The notes: generated by a model from the letters alone, not told the origin. Counted from the first letter of the stretch, positions 25,844 to 35,989 are shown. The stretch is DNA of 64,000 nt from Sporosarcina luteola (GCF_023715245.1 NZ_JAMBNV010000001.1:558001-622000), one strand, 5' to 3'. Made by a program: numbers and translations.

Positions 25844-27412
25844 ATGATGAAGAAGTTTGTCCTTTTGATTGTTGCATTAGTTGTTTTTGCACTTGTTGGT
25901 TGCAGTAAGGATGAGCCAAAGGAAGGCGAGGGTTCTGCAGAAGCGGAATATGGGGGTACATTAAAAGTTGCGATGAGTGCCCAGCCGCCGACATTAGATG
26001 TACATTTGACAACATCTTCTGATGCGATCGATGTTTCGCTGAACATTTACGAAACACTTGTAGCCCAAAATAGCAAGCAGCAGGCTGAACCGGTGCTTGC
26101 AGAAACTGTTGAAAAAAGTGATGACGGCCTAACATATACCTTCAAATTACGGGAAGGCGTAAAATTCCATAACGGTAAGGAAATGACCGCGGATGACGTT
26201 GTTGCTTCCATGAACAGATGGGTGGAAAAGTCGTCAAGGGCCAAGCTATTACTGGCCGATTCGACGTTTGAAAAGCAGGATGACTATACGGTTGTTTTAA
26301 AACTGAAGAACGCTGTTACAGATGTGCTTGACGTCATGGCAGGAAGAGGGCAGTTTCCGGCTATCATGCCTGCTGAAATACTTGCATCTGCAGGCGCTGA
26401 CGGTGTCTCCGAGTATATCGGTACGGGTCCATTCAAATTCACTGATTGGAAGCAAGACCGTTTCATTCATTTGACAAAATTCGATGACTACTCGCCTGCT
26501 GAAGGTGAGCCGGACGGATTGGTTGGCAGCAAGACAGTTTACGTCGATGATGTGGAATTCCATATTGTAACGGATTCATCGACTAGAATGGCGGGAGTCC
26601 AAACGGGGGAATACGATATTGCGCTAAATATGCCATTCGATAGCTATGAGCAATTAGTGAATACTAGCAACTTGCAAACGTTTTCGCCATTTGACAAAGG
26701 GGCAATCAGTCTTGTTTACAATAAAAAATCAGGAATCATGACAAATCCGGAACTTCGCAAATCGATCAATGCCGGTATTGACTCACATTCCGTCATGCTT
26801 GCGGCAGTTGGAAATGAGAAATTATTCAAGTTGAGCCCGAACTTCATGAGTCCGGAAAATGCCGACTGGGCAACGGATGCGGGCAAAGAGGTCTATAACT
26901 TGGGCGATGTTGAAAAAGCGAAGCAATTATTGAAGGAAGCGGGCTATAACAACGAAGAAGTTATCCTGTATGCGACTGGGGATTATGATCACCATTACAA
27001 TTCGGCCGTCGTGTTGAAAGAACAACTTTCAAAAATGGGTGTCAATGCAAAACTAGAAATCTATGACTGGCCAACACTGCTGGATAAGCGGAATAATCCT
27101 GAAAACTGGGATTTGATGGTTGCGGGGATCAGTTATGTAACTACGCCATCGCAATTGCTCGCTGTCAATCCGGATTGGCCGGGATGGACAAATGATGAAA
27201 AGATTTCGACTGCATTGGATGAAATCCGTGTAGCTGCAACAAAGGAAGAAGCGAAGGAAAAATGGAGCGATCTGCAATCCTATATGTTGAATGATTACGT
27301 TCCCCACACACAGTTCGGTCATTATGCATCAGTTATATCGGCAACAGATAAGTTGGAGGATTTGACAATATTCAATACAGCGCTCCTCTGGGAAGTGAAG
27401 AAGACGAAATAA
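25844..27412 (+). CDS. Peptide-binding lipoprotein (SBP_bac_5)
   Basis: 522 residues. Lipobox LVGC at about residue 16-19, then the canonical order of the family: GGTLKVAMSAQPPTLDVHLT, LTYTFKLREGVKFHNGKEMT, ADDVVASMNRW, GTGPFKFTDWK, NPELRKSINAGID and C-terminal LLKEAGYNNEEVILYATG and VVLKEQLSKMGVNAKLEIYD. It captures peptides (or nickel or similar ligands) for the OppBCDF genes that follow. Start ATG 25844 has GGGAGGAA upstream; the frame is open from 25793 in the end of the CapA gene but without a ribosome site. Confidence 0.92.
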   Translation: MMKKFVLLIVALVVFALVGCSKDEPKEGEGSAEAEYGGTLKVAMSAQPPTLDVHLTTSSDAIDVSLNIYETLVAQNSKQQAEPVLAETVEKSDDGLTYTFKLREGVKFHNGKEMTADDVVASMNRWVEKSSRAKLLLADSTFEKQDDYTVVLKLKNAVTDVLDVMAGRGQFPAIMPAEILASAGADGVSEYIGTGPFKFTDWKQDRFIHLTKFDDYSPAEGEPDGLVGSKTVYVDDVEFHIVTDSSTRMAGVQTGEYDIALNMPFDSYEQLVNTSNLQTFSPFDKGAISLVYNKKSGIMTNPELRKSINAGIDSHSVMLAAVGNEKLFKLSPNFMSPENADWATDAGKEVYNLGDVEKAKQLLKEAGYNNEEVILYATGDYDHHYNSAVVLKEQLSKMGVNAKLEIYDWPTLLDKRNNPENWDLMVAGISYVTTPSQLLAVNPDWPGWTNDEKISTALDEIRVAATKEEAKEKWSDLQSYMLNDYVPHTQFGHYASVISATDKLEDLTIFNTALLWEVKKTK

Positions 27413-27428
27413 TTGATAAAGGAAAAAG

Positions 27429-27452
27429 TCGGCCCTTATGAATAAGGGCCGA
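27429..27452 (+). terminator. Hairpin between binding-protein and permease genes
   Basis: TCGGCCCTTAT and ATAAGGGCCGA form an 11-bp stem with a tiny loop, followed by TCTCTTAT. Such hairpins often give higher binding-protein expression than permease expression. Confidence 0.75.
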
Positions 27453-27485
27453 TCTCTTATCTGAAATGAAAAGGAGGAACTGCTT

Positions 27486-28436
27486 ATGAAGATGTATTTT
27501 CTCAAACGGTTGCTATCGCTCATCCCGGTCCTATTCATCGTTTCAATCGTCATTTTCATGATCATCCATTTAACACCGGGCGATCCAGCTTCATTGGTGC
27601 TTGGTGAAGAAGCGACGGAAGAACAGATTCAAGCTCTGCGCGCCAATATGGGACTCGATCTCCCGATTGTGACACAGTACTTTCATTGGATTGGAAATGC
27701 CCTCCAAGGGGATCTAGGCACTTCTTATTTCATGCGGCAACCTGTGACGGAAGCGATTGTAAGCCATTTAGCTCCAACCATTTCAGTGGCGATCATTGCA
27801 GGAACCATCTCGCTCCTCATTTCCATTCCAATCGGTATTTTGGCGGCGACACGCAGAGGCACGAACACAGACAGAACTGTTATGGGAATTTCATTGATTG
27901 GAATGAGCGTTCCAAGTTTTCTGCTTGGCTTGTTTCTAATCCTGCTTTTTGGCGTCAAGCTGCGCTGGCTCCCTGTAGCCGGCTATCAGCCTATTACCGA
28001 TGGGTTTCTTGGACATATCAAATATCTGATTTTGCCATCCATTGCACTGGGTTCCATGCATGCGGCGCTTATTGCAAGAATGACCCGTTCAAGCTTGCTT
28101 GAAGTTTTGAACATGAATTACATAAAGACAGCCCGTTCAAAAGGGGTCCACGAATATTTGATCATTACGCGCCATACGTTGCGAAATGCGTTTCTACCCA
28201 TCCTCACAGTCATCGGACAGACATTCGGCTCGCTGATTGCAGGGGCTGTCGTGACGGAAACGATTTTCAACATCCCTGGAATCGGACAATTGATCATCAA
28301 TTCAGTTGAACGAAGAGATTATGCGGTTATTCAAGGCGTAGTTCTATTCGTCACATGCACCTATGTGCTAATCAATCTAATCGTCGACTTACTATATGGT
28401 GTCATTGATCCGCGGGTCAGATTGAACAAGAAATGA
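27486..28436 (+). CDS. Oligopeptide ABC transporter permease OppB
   Basis: 316 residues with six helices and the family start LKRLLSLIPVLFIVSIVIFM, HLTPGDPA near residue 30 and GLDLPIVTQYFHWIG. The EAA-like loop is at about 220-240 (NYIKTARSKGVHEYLIITRH, TLRNAFLPI). It forms the channel with OppC. AAGGAGG lies before ATG 27486. Its canonical length contrasts with the 471-residue homologue at 55941. Confidence 0.93.
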   Translation: MKMYFLKRLLSLIPVLFIVSIVIFMIIHLTPGDPASLVLGEEATEEQIQALRANMGLDLPIVTQYFHWIGNALQGDLGTSYFMRQPVTEAIVSHLAPTISVAIIAGTISLLISIPIGILAATRRGTNTDRTVMGISLIGMSVPSFLLGLFLILLFGVKLRWLPVAGYQPITDGFLGHIKYLILPSIALGSMHAALIARMTRSSLLEVLNMNYIKTARSKGVHEYLIITRHTLRNAFLPILTVIGQTFGSLIAGAVVTETIFNIPGIGQLIINSVERRDYAVIQGVVLFVTCTYVLINLIVDLLYGVIDPRVRLNKK

Positions 28437-28452
28437 TGGGGGAGGGACTCAT

Positions 28453-29358
28453 GTGCATGTAGCTCAGGAACAAGACAAACTGTTGAAAGATGAATTCATT
28501 CTTGCGAAGAAACGATTAAAACGCCATCAGAAAAAACTTCTGTTTCGAAGACTGATACGCAATCGGGGCATTCTGTTTGGCGGAATCATAATGGTGTTAT
28601 TGACATTGCTGGCGGTTTTCGGTCCGATATTTGTTCCGTACGACCCGTACGAAATGGTTGTGACGGATCGATTAATGGCTCCTGGTGCCCAACATTTTCT
28701 TGGTACTGACAACTTTGGACGGGATTTGCTCACCCGAATGGCGTATGGTGCACGCGTGTCTCTTAGCGTCGGTTTGTCAGTCGCTCTTCTCGCTTGTTTC
28801 TTTGGAATGCTGATCGGTTTGCTGGCAAGCTATTTCAAAGCGCTCGATAACGTTTTGATGAGAATATGCGACGGTTTGATGGCAATTCCAGGAGTTTTGC
28901 TTGCAATCGCTTTGGTGGCGGCTCTTGGCCCTAAAATGGAAAACGTCATCCTCGCATTGACGATTGTATTCGTACCGAACGTCGCTCGTGTCGTCCGTTC
29001 AGCAGCAATTGTTATCCGCGAAGAAACGTATATAGAAGCAATTCGTGCACAAGGGGCAAAAACGTGGCGGATCATCGTGTTGCATATCGCGCCGAATACA
29101 GTTGCTCCATTGATCGTCCAGGCTTCTTTCATTTTTGCAGATGCCATTATTACCGAAGCGGCATTGAGTTTCCTTGGAGCGGGGATACCGGCCCCGGATC
29201 CAAGCTGGGGCAATATTTTGCATGACGGGAAAGTGTTCATTTTCAATGCTTGGTGGATGACTGTTTTCCCAGGGATTCTAATTGTGCTGTCGGTTTTCGG
29301 CTTGAATTTATTGGGTGATGGCATTCGTGATTATATCGATCCTCATACAAGCAAATGA
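28453..29358 (+). CDS. Oligopeptide ABC transporter permease OppC
   Basis: 301 residues. After a basic N-terminus it shows GILFGGIIMVLLTLLAVFGP, HFLGTDNFGRDLLTRMAYGA, the EAA-like loop AIRAQGAKTWRIIVLHIAPN and a final LNLLGDGIRDYIDP, all standard for OppC/DppC. Start GTG 28453 has GGAGGG upstream. Partner of the OppB gene 16 bp upstream. Confidence 0.93.
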   Translation: MHVAQEQDKLLKDEFILAKKRLKRHQKKLLFRRLIRNRGILFGGIIMVLLTLLAVFGPIFVPYDPYEMVVTDRLMAPGAQHFLGTDNFGRDLLTRMAYGARVSLSVGLSVALLACFFGMLIGLLASYFKALDNVLMRICDGLMAIPGVLLAIALVAALGPKMENVILALTIVFVPNVARVVRSAAIVIREETYIEAIRAQGAKTWRIIVLHIAPNTVAPLIVQASFIFADAIITEAALSFLGAGIPAPDPSWGNILHDGKVFIFNAWWMTVFPGILIVLSVFGLNLLGDGIRDYIDPHTSK

Positions 29359-29391
29359 CACTGGATGTAGGTGAAAAAGGAGGGTGCTAGA

Positions 29392-30411
29392 ATGAGTCGG
29401 GAAAAATTACTGGAAGTGAAAAATCTGAAGACGCACTTTAATACGGAAAACGGCAGAGTGACCGCGGTCGATGATGTCTCCTTTCATGTTGATAAAGGTG
29501 AAATATTAGGGATTGTAGGGGAGTCGGGATGCGGGAAAAGTGTGACATCCCAGTCCATTCTTCGGCTATTTGACGAAAAATACTTAGTGAAATATGAAGG
29601 CGAAGTCTTTTTCAAAGGTGATATAGATTTATTGAAGTTATCCAAATCCGAAATGAGACATGCTCGCGGCAATGAAATTTCCATGATCTTTCAAGACCCG
29701 CTTAGTTCATTGAATCCAGTCCTGACAATCGGTTTTCAAATCGCTGAAGCTCTTATGCTGCATGAAAAAATTACAAAAGAGGCTGCGTTTGCGCAGGCAA
29801 TTGAAATGTTAAAGCTGACAGGCATTCCATCCCCTGAAAAACGGGTGCATGATTATCCTCACCAATTATCCGGCGGAATGAGGCAGCGTGTCATGATCGC
29901 TATGTCGCTAGCATGCAAACCGAGACTGCTCATTGCGGACGAACCGACAACTGCATTGGATGTCACTATTCAATCTCAGATTTTGGACCTGATCGAAGAT
30001 ATTAATAAGCGCTTTGATATGGGGGTTATCTTCATCACGCATGATTTAGGGGTTGTCGCAGGCCTTTGTGATCGGGTCGTAGTTATGTACTTGGGTCAAA
30101 TCGTCGAAGAGGCGGACATCCTGAATTTATTTGAAAACCCGATGCACCCCTATACGAAAGGTCTTATAAAATCGATACCGCATATGGATGGCGACAGGAA
30201 AGAGGAATTACATGTCATTTCAGGAACAGTGCCGTCCCTCGAAAATGTACCGGTCGGTTGCCGATTCGCGGAGAGATGCCAATTTGCCGATGAACTTTGC
30301 CAAACGAAAATGCCTGATCTAAGGGTGATAGGAGAAGGTCAGAAAGTACGATGCTGGCATGCGGAGAAAATAGCGGAGCAAGAGGAGGCGCCAGTGTATG
30401 TTACAAGCTGA
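29392..30411 (+). CDS. Oligopeptide ABC transporter ATPase OppD
   Basis: 339 residues. Walker A GESGCGKS, Q-loop in MIFQDPLSSLNPV, signature LSGGMRQR, Walker [13 protein letters not shown], switch His in ITHDLGV, and the C-terminal OppD/DppD zone with cysteine cluster (CRFAERCQFADELC ... CWHAE) that in related proteins binds an iron-sulfur cluster. Drives peptide uptake with OppF. ATG 29392 follows AAGGAGGG; the GTG at 29371 is upstream of that site. Confidence 0.94.
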   Translation: MSREKLLEVKNLKTHFNTENGRVTAVDDVSFHVDKGEILGIVGESGCGKSVTSQSILRLFDEKYLVKYEGEVFFKGDIDLLKLSKSEMRHARGNEISMIFQDPLSSLNPVLTIGFQIAEALMLHEKITKEAAFAQAIEMLKLTGIPSPEKRVHDYPHQLSGGMRQRVMIAMSLACKPRLLIADEPTTALDVTIQSQILDLIEDINKRFDMGVIFITHDLGVVAGLCDRVVVMYLGQIVEEADILNLFENPMHPYTKGLIKSIPHMDGDRKEELHVISGTVPSLENVPVGCRFAERCQFADELCQTKMPDLRVIGEGQKVRCWHAEKIAEQEEAPVYVTS

Positions 30412-31387
30412 AACCGAAAAGAAAGTGCTGCTTGAAGTACAAGGGTTGAAAAAATACTTTCCGGTGAAAGGTCTAGGGATGTTCGGGGGAACCCAACAGT
30501 ATGTGAAAGCGGTGGATGATGTAAGTTTTACGTTATATGAAGGGGAAACGTTTGGGCTTGTCGGTGAATCGGGCTGCGGGAAAAGTACAACGGGAAGGAC
30601 GATCATGCGGTTGACGGAGCCGACCGAGGGAAAGGCGGTATATCGGAACGTGGACATCTTCGGACAATCCGGTAAACAGCTTAGGAAGACACGTGAAGAA
30701 ATCCAAATGGTGTTCCAGGATCCGTATTCTTCGTTAAATCCGCGTAAACGGATTGGGAGTACACTCCAAGAGCCGTTGATCGTCCATAAACTCGGACAGC
30801 GGAAAGACCATACGGAACGTGTAATGGATATTATGCAGAAAGTCGGCCTGCAGCTTGACCACTTCTACCGTTTCCCACACGAATTCTCAGGCGGGCAACG
30901 GCAACGTATCGGGTTGGCGCGTGCATTGATCGCTAATCCGAAATTAATCATTTGTGATGAACCGGTTTCCGCATTGGATGTATCTATTCAATCCCAAATC
31001 GTAAATCTATTGCAGAGAATGCAAAAGGAATTCAACTTAACGTATTTGTTCATTGCACACGATATAAGTGTCGTTCGACATATCTCAGATCGGATAGGCG
31101 TCATGTACTTAGGGAAAATGGTGGAGACTGCGCCGACGGATAAACTTATCGAAAAGCCATTGCATCCATATACGCAAGCTCTTTTATCCGCGGTGCCGCT
31201 GCCGAATCCACGCATTAAACGAGAACGGATTACGCTAAAAGGCGAAATTCCGTCCCCGCTGAATCCGCCGTCGGGTTGCGTATTTCACACTCGCTGTCCG
31301 TTCGTAATGGATAAGTGTAAAACGGTTCAACCCCTCAATAAGGAAGTTGGGCAGGATCATTTTGTCGCTTGCCATTTATATGACTAA
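30398..31387 (+). CDS. Oligopeptide ABC transporter ATPase OppF
   Basis: 329 residues. Walker A GESGCGKST, Q-loop [15 protein letters not shown], signature [15 protein letters not shown], Walker B LIICDEPVSALD, H-loop FIAHDIS and the C-terminal HTRCPFVMDKC cysteine segment. It overlaps oppD by 14 bp, so the pair is translationally coupled. AGGAGG lies before ATG 30398. Confidence 0.94.
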   Translation: MLQAETEKKVLLEVQGLKKYFPVKGLGMFGGTQQYVKAVDDVSFTLYEGETFGLVGESGCGKSTTGRTIMRLTEPTEGKAVYRNVDIFGQSGKQLRKTREEIQMVFQDPYSSLNPRKRIGSTLQEPLIVHKLGQRKDHTERVMDIMQKVGLQLDHFYRFPHEFSGGQRQRIGLARALIANPKLIICDEPVSALDVSIQSQIVNLLQRMQKEFNLTYLFIAHDISVVRHISDRIGVMYLGKMVETAPTDKLIEKPLHPYTQALLSAVPLPNPRIKRERITLKGEIPSPLNPPSGCVFHTRCPFVMDKCKTVQPLNKEVGQDHFVACHLYD

Positions 31388-31399
31388 GGAGGGCCATTG

Positions 31400-33208
31400 A
31401 TGACTGATGAAGAGACACTATTATTGGATTTTTTAACAGTGAACTCCGCATACGAAGCGAAGGTTATCCCGGGAACAGGGACATTCACCTTCCTTTCGAA
31501 AATGACAGGTATCCCTCAAGTGTGGAAGCTCGACGCGAACGGTGTGCCGTTCCAATTCATAGACATGCATGATCGCGTAATGAGTGTTCACCATTCACCC
31601 GCCGGAGACCGGACAGTCTTGGGGGTTGATAGCAAGGGGAATGAAAAACAGCAACTGTATATCGTTGACGCGACCGGAAACAAATCCGAAGTTCTTGTGG
31701 AATCAACCGACAATTTCCATTATGTCGGTGGCTGGTCAAAGGACGGCAGGTATCTATCCTATTCCAGCAACCGTCGTCATCCCGGTTATTTCGATATGTT
31801 CATTATCGACGTGGATACGAAAGAGGTTGAGCAGGTATTTACGTGTGACAAAAATTGTGTTCCACTCGGTTGGCTGGACGACAAATCGATTTTTATTAGC
31901 ATCAAGGAAACGAATATCGACAGTTCCGTTTACATCGTCAATATCCGAACGAAGGAAAAGGTGCTTCTAGGTCCGGATGGGGCAGTTGCCCGTATATTAT
32001 CCCCGATTACAAGGAATGACGAAGGGTTCGTCCTTACGGATGTAAATGAGGATACGCTGCATTTATGCAGGTTTTCAGTAGGGAATCCTGGCAGCCTTGA
32101 AAAGCTTCTCCATTGGGAGAAATGGGATATGGAAGAGATAGCACTTTCGCCGGATGGAGAAGCGCTTTCTTTTACATTGAATGAAGGCGGTATTACGAGA
32201 TTAGGTGTTTATTATCCAGGTCTGAAGACTTGTGAATTAATTGATTCGCTTCCGGAAGGCGTTATCGGATCACTATCATGGCTATCGAATCAATCATTTT
32301 TATTTACACTGAAAACCCCGACGAATCCGGGAGATATTTGGAAATATGATTTGGCTGCGAAAAAAGTGGAGCGATTGACATTCATAGGTCAATCGAAGTC
32401 CGTCGGCAAGTATTGGATAGAACCCGAACTGCACACCTATCAATCTTTTGATGGCTTGGAGATACCTTATTTCTTTTATAACAAAGATAAGGAAGGACAG
32501 AAGCCTGCTGTCATTTACGTGCATGGGGGACCTGAAGGACAGTCGAAGGCGGAGTACAATCCTGTATTGCAATATCTTGTGTACAAAGGTTTCGCGGTAG
32601 CAGTCCCGAATATCCGAGGGAGCAATGGGTATGGCAGGAACTATTTGAAGCTGGATGACGCGGATAAAAGGATGGACGCAGTGGCAGACTTGGCAAGTTT
32701 GGCAAAAGATCTAGCTGCATCCCATGATGTTGATCCCGATAGGATCGGTATTATGGGCAGAAGCTATGGCGGGTTCATGGTGTTGTCAGCATTGACGCAC
32801 TATCCGGATCTATGGGCTGCTGGCGTCGATATCGTCGGGATGTCCAATTTGAAGACCTTCTTGACGAATACGGGGGAGTGGCGAAGGTATTTGCGTGAGT
32901 GTGAATATGGTTCCCTTGAGAAATACAGCGAGTACTTCGATGAAACTGCTCCTATGAATCTAACGCATAAAATTACAGCGCCTTTGCTCGTTTTCCACGG
33001 CAGAAATGATACGCGTGTGCCAGTGAGCGAAGCGGAACAGCTCGTTGCCGATTTAAAGACAGTAGAGCGGGAAGTTGAATTGGTCATCTTCGAAGATGAG
33101 GGCCATCAGACAGAGAAGATTGAGAATCATATTACGCTGCATACGAAGACAGTTGAGTTTTTTGATCGTCATCTAAATACTTCGAAAGTGGGGGACTTGT
33201 CACTATGA
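31400..33208 (+). CDS. S9-family prolyl oligopeptidase/acylaminoacyl peptidase
   Basis: 602 residues. The N-terminal two thirds is a beta-propeller (repeated blades with D/N-rich turns such as GWSKDGRYLSYSSNRRHPGY), and the C-terminal alpha/beta-hydrolase carries Ser455 in GIMGRSYGGFM, Asp537 in FHGRNDTRVP and His569 in DEGHQTEK. No signal peptide, so it cuts short imported peptides in the cytoplasm. It is 12 bp after oppF and overlaps the next peptidase gene by 4 bp, so it belongs to the operon. ATG 31400 has AAGGAGGG upstream. Confidence 0.9.
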   Translation: MTDEETLLLDFLTVNSAYEAKVIPGTGTFTFLSKMTGIPQVWKLDANGVPFQFIDMHDRVMSVHHSPAGDRTVLGVDSKGNEKQQLYIVDATGNKSEVLVESTDNFHYVGGWSKDGRYLSYSSNRRHPGYFDMFIIDVDTKEVEQVFTCDKNCVPLGWLDDKSIFISIKETNIDSSVYIVNIRTKEKVLLGPDGAVARILSPITRNDEGFVLTDVNEDTLHLCRFSVGNPGSLEKLLHWEKWDMEEIALSPDGEALSFTLNEGGITRLGVYYPGLKTCELIDSLPEGVIGSLSWLSNQSFLFTLKTPTNPGDIWKYDLAAKKVERLTFIGQSKSVGKYWIEPELHTYQSFDGLEIPYFFYNKDKEGQKPAVIYVHGGPEGQSKAEYNPVLQYLVYKGFAVAVPNIRGSNGYGRNYLKLDDADKRMDAVADLASLAKDLAASHDVDPDRIGIMGRSYGGFMVLSALTHYPDLWAAGVDIVGMSNLKTFLTNTGEWRRYLRECEYGSLEKYSEYFDETAPMNLTHKITAPLLVFHGRNDTRVPVSEAEQLVADLKTVEREVELVIFEDEGHQTEKIENHITLHTKTVEFFDRHLNTSKVGDLSL

Positions 33209-34467
33209 ATGCATTGAAGCCGGAAGTCGTTGAGACAGTCAAAGCGCTTGCAAATGATGAAAGAGTGAAAAAAGCACTCGCGTTTTTGAAGTCGGATAAT
33301 GACACGACGACGAATGAGCAAATTGAGCTAACCGGAATTGAATCACCGACATTCGATGAATGGGTCCGAGGGAAGGCATATAAGGAAAAACTTCAGCAAT
33401 TAGGTATTCAGGATATCCAGGTGGATGAGGTGGGGAATGTGTTCGGTGTTCGAAAAGGAACCGGGAACGGGCCATCGCTCGTACTTTGCGCGCATCTCGA
33501 TACCGTTTTTCCTGCAGGTACCGATGTTCAAGCAAAGTGGATTGACGGAAAGGTTTATGCACCGGGAATTGCGGATGATGGCCGTGGGTTGGCAGTTGTC
33601 CTGACGATTCTTCGGGCGCTGAATCATGCGGGCGTCGAGATGAAAGGTGATTTGATTGTCGGAGCGACAGTCGGGGAGGAAGGGCTCGGAGATTTACGTG
33701 GGGTGAAGCATCTATTTGAAACACGAGATGATATTGATGGGTTCATTTCCGTCGAACCTGGGTCGCCAGAGAGAATCACCTATTTAGGAACGGGCAGTAA
33801 ACGGTATGCTGTAACGTATAAGGGGCCAGGGGGACATAGTTTCGGCAGTTTTGGGACGGCGAATCCAATTCACGCGCTTGGAAGAGCGATTGCGGGAATT
33901 TCCGTCTTGGAGACGCCTACCGACCCGAAGACGACGTATAATGTCGGTATCATTAGTGGTGGAACTTCGGTTAACACGATATCAGAGTCGGGCAAGATGA
34001 TCATTGATCTACGTTCCAATTCAGAGGATGAGTTGGCGAAACTTGAGTCGAAGGTGCTTGAAATAATACAGCAGGCTGCTGATGATGAGAATTCATTCAG
34101 AGGGAAGCCAGGCGAAGTGACGGCCGACATCGAATTGGTTGGAAATCGACCGGCGGGCAGTCAAAGCCATGAGGCGGACATCGTGCAAACATCGATGGCG
34201 GCAGCAAGTGAACTCGGATTTAAACCGGTATTGGAAAATGCATCGAGTACGGATTCGAATGTGCCAATCAATCTCGGCATTCCGGCAGTTACACTTGGCG
34301 GTGGAGGAGATGCGGGAGGATTCCATACACTAAACGAATACTTTGACCCGACAGATGCCCATGTCGGTGCGCAAAAAATCCTGCTGACAGTTTTGGGTCT
34401 TCTTGGTTGCGGTAAAACGATTGAACCATTGCTTGCGAAACGCCAAGCGGAAATTGCCAGAGGGTAA
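33205..34467 (+). CDS. M20-family metallopeptidase (PepT/CPG2-like)
   Basis: 420 residues. Metal ligands are visible in LCAHLDTVFPAG (His, Asp), ADDGRG (bridging Asp), GEEGLGDLRG (catalytic Glu and ligand Glu) and a late His in GGFHTLNEYFDP. A lid domain (about 195-310, GPGGHSFGSFGTANPIHALG) interrupts the catalytic part as usual. It probably takes one residue from short peptides using two zinc ions. Starts ATG inside the stop of the S9 gene (ATGA overlap). Confidence 0.9.
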   Translation: MNALKPEVVETVKALANDERVKKALAFLKSDNDTTTNEQIELTGIESPTFDEWVRGKAYKEKLQQLGIQDIQVDEVGNVFGVRKGTGNGPSLVLCAHLDTVFPAGTDVQAKWIDGKVYAPGIADDGRGLAVVLTILRALNHAGVEMKGDLIVGATVGEEGLGDLRGVKHLFETRDDIDGFISVEPGSPERITYLGTGSKRYAVTYKGPGGHSFGSFGTANPIHALGRAIAGISVLETPTDPKTTYNVGIISGGTSVNTISESGKMIIDLRSNSEDELAKLESKVLEIIQQAADDENSFRGKPGEVTADIELVGNRPAGSQSHEADIVQTSMAAASELGFKPVLENASSTDSNVPINLGIPAVTLGGGGDAGGFHTLNEYFDPTDAHVGAQKILLTVLGLLGCGKTIEPLLAKRQAEIARG

Positions 34468-34470
34468 CTC

Positions 34471-35814
34471 ATGGAAAAAGTGTATCAATTCATTGATGAC
34501 AATAAGGAAATGTACCTTGAATGGTTAATGGAGATTTGCAAGATCCCCAGCGTCGCTGCTCAAAACCGCGGAATCGTTGAAGCGGTCATGCTGGTGAAGA
34601 AGCACTTGGAAAACTTACATGCGGACGTGCAAGTGATTGAAACGGAAGGGAATCCGATTGTTTTTGGGGAATTGAAGTCCGAGAGTGAGAGAACATTATC
34701 TTTCTATAATCATTATGATGTTCAACCGGAAGATCCGATTGATTTATGGGAAAGTCCTCCCTTTTCACCTGAAATTAGAGACGGGAAACTCTTTGCAAGA
34801 GGTGTTGCGGACAATAAGGGAACACTTATGGCGAGAATTTGCGCCGTTCACGCATACAAGCAAGTATATGGGGACTTGCCTGTGAACTTGAAGTTCATCG
34901 TGGAGGGCGAGGAAGAAATCGGCAGTCCGAATTTGGAAGCATTCGCTGACAAATATATTGATATGATACATGCGGATGCGAATATATGGGAAAATGGATT
35001 CAAAGATGTGGAAGGGAATCTACAAGTAAGTCTTGGCTGTAAAGGCATGCTCTATGTTGAATTGCATGCAACGGGCGCCAATACCGACCTTCATTCCGGA
35101 AGGGCAGCAATTGTTGAAAATCCTGCTTGGCGATTAGTTTGGGCGCTTGCTTCATTGAAGAATGAAAAAGATGAAATCCTCATTGAGGGCTTCTATGATA
35201 AAGTCCTTCCTTTGACAGAAGCGGAACGCAAGTTGACGGAAGGAATAGAGTACAAGGAAGAGGAGGAGCTCGAGCAACTGGGCTTGTCCCAATATATCAA
35301 CGGATTGTCAGGGTTTGAGTTGAAAGAGAAATTGATCTTCCAGCCGACATGTACGATTTGCGGAATCGAATCAGGGTACACTGGACAAGGCTCGAAAACT
35401 GTCCTCCCTTCTGTTGCCAAAGTAAAGCTGGACTTCCGTCTCGTTTCAGAACAGGATCCCGATGAAATTCTGGAGCTATTGCAGATTCACTTGAGGAAAC
35501 ATGAGTTTGGTGACATTAAAGTAGTACCACTGAAAGGCACCCGGGCCGCCACGACAGACATTGAAGATCCTCTTGTTGATACAATCAAGCACAGCGCAAG
35601 GGAGTTTTACGGAAAAGAACCACAATTGCTGCGTTCCCAGGCAGGCACCGGACCGATGTATACATTTTGCCAGAAGTTCGGCATCCCTTCCGCGGGCTTC
35701 GGAGTAGGTCATGCAAACTCCAAAAATCATGCGCCAAATGAAAGCATTTACGTCGATGACTATTTTGAAGGCATAAAATTTATGGCACTGGTCATGCGTA
35801 ATTTTGCGAAGTGA
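34471..35814 (+). CDS. M20-family dipeptidase
   Basis: 447 residues, a different M20 branch from its neighbour (carnosinase/PepV-like dipeptidases). Key segments: FYNHYDVQPEDPIDLWESPP, RGVADNKGTLMARI, VEGEEEIGSPNLE and the late RSQAGTGPMYTFCQKFG and GVGHANSKNHAPNESI. Lid-domain signature VELHATGANTDLHSGR. It follows the previous gene by 3 bp and is the last gene of the operon. Likely cuts dipeptides delivered by the Opp system. No signal peptide. Confidence 0.9.
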   Translation: MEKVYQFIDDNKEMYLEWLMEICKIPSVAAQNRGIVEAVMLVKKHLENLHADVQVIETEGNPIVFGELKSESERTLSFYNHYDVQPEDPIDLWESPPFSPEIRDGKLFARGVADNKGTLMARICAVHAYKQVYGDLPVNLKFIVEGEEEIGSPNLEAFADKYIDMIHADANIWENGFKDVEGNLQVSLGCKGMLYVELHATGANTDLHSGRAAIVENPAWRLVWALASLKNEKDEILIEGFYDKVLPLTEAERKLTEGIEYKEEEELEQLGLSQYINGLSGFELKEKLIFQPTCTICGIESGYTGQGSKTVLPSVAKVKLDFRLVSEQDPDEILELLQIHLRKHEFGDIKVVPLKGTRAATTDIEDPLVDTIKHSAREFYGKEPQLLRSQAGTGPMYTFCQKFGIPSAGFGVGHANSKNHAPNESIYVDDYFEGIKFMALVMRNFAK

Positions 35815-35842
35815 TGGTGCTTCAAGGCGGTGCCATCAAAGT

Positions 35843-35989
35843 GGTGCCTGTGCAGCACGCTATTCAGTTTATTAACTACAATTGTATATTGTTAACTTGG
35901 GAAGCCGGTCATTCAGGGAAATGACTGGCTTTTTCTTGTGTATTTATACTTTTAGGTGAATTGTCATAAATGTGCCTTGCACAGGTACC
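35843..35989 (+). repeat. GGTGCC intergenic element, copy 6
   Basis: Inner stem AGCCGGTCATT/AATGACTGGCT, with both sides changed relative to other copies. Right end GGTACC pairs with GGTGCC through wobble. An extra GGTGCC lies 14 bp outside the left end (35829-35834). Confidence 0.9.
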
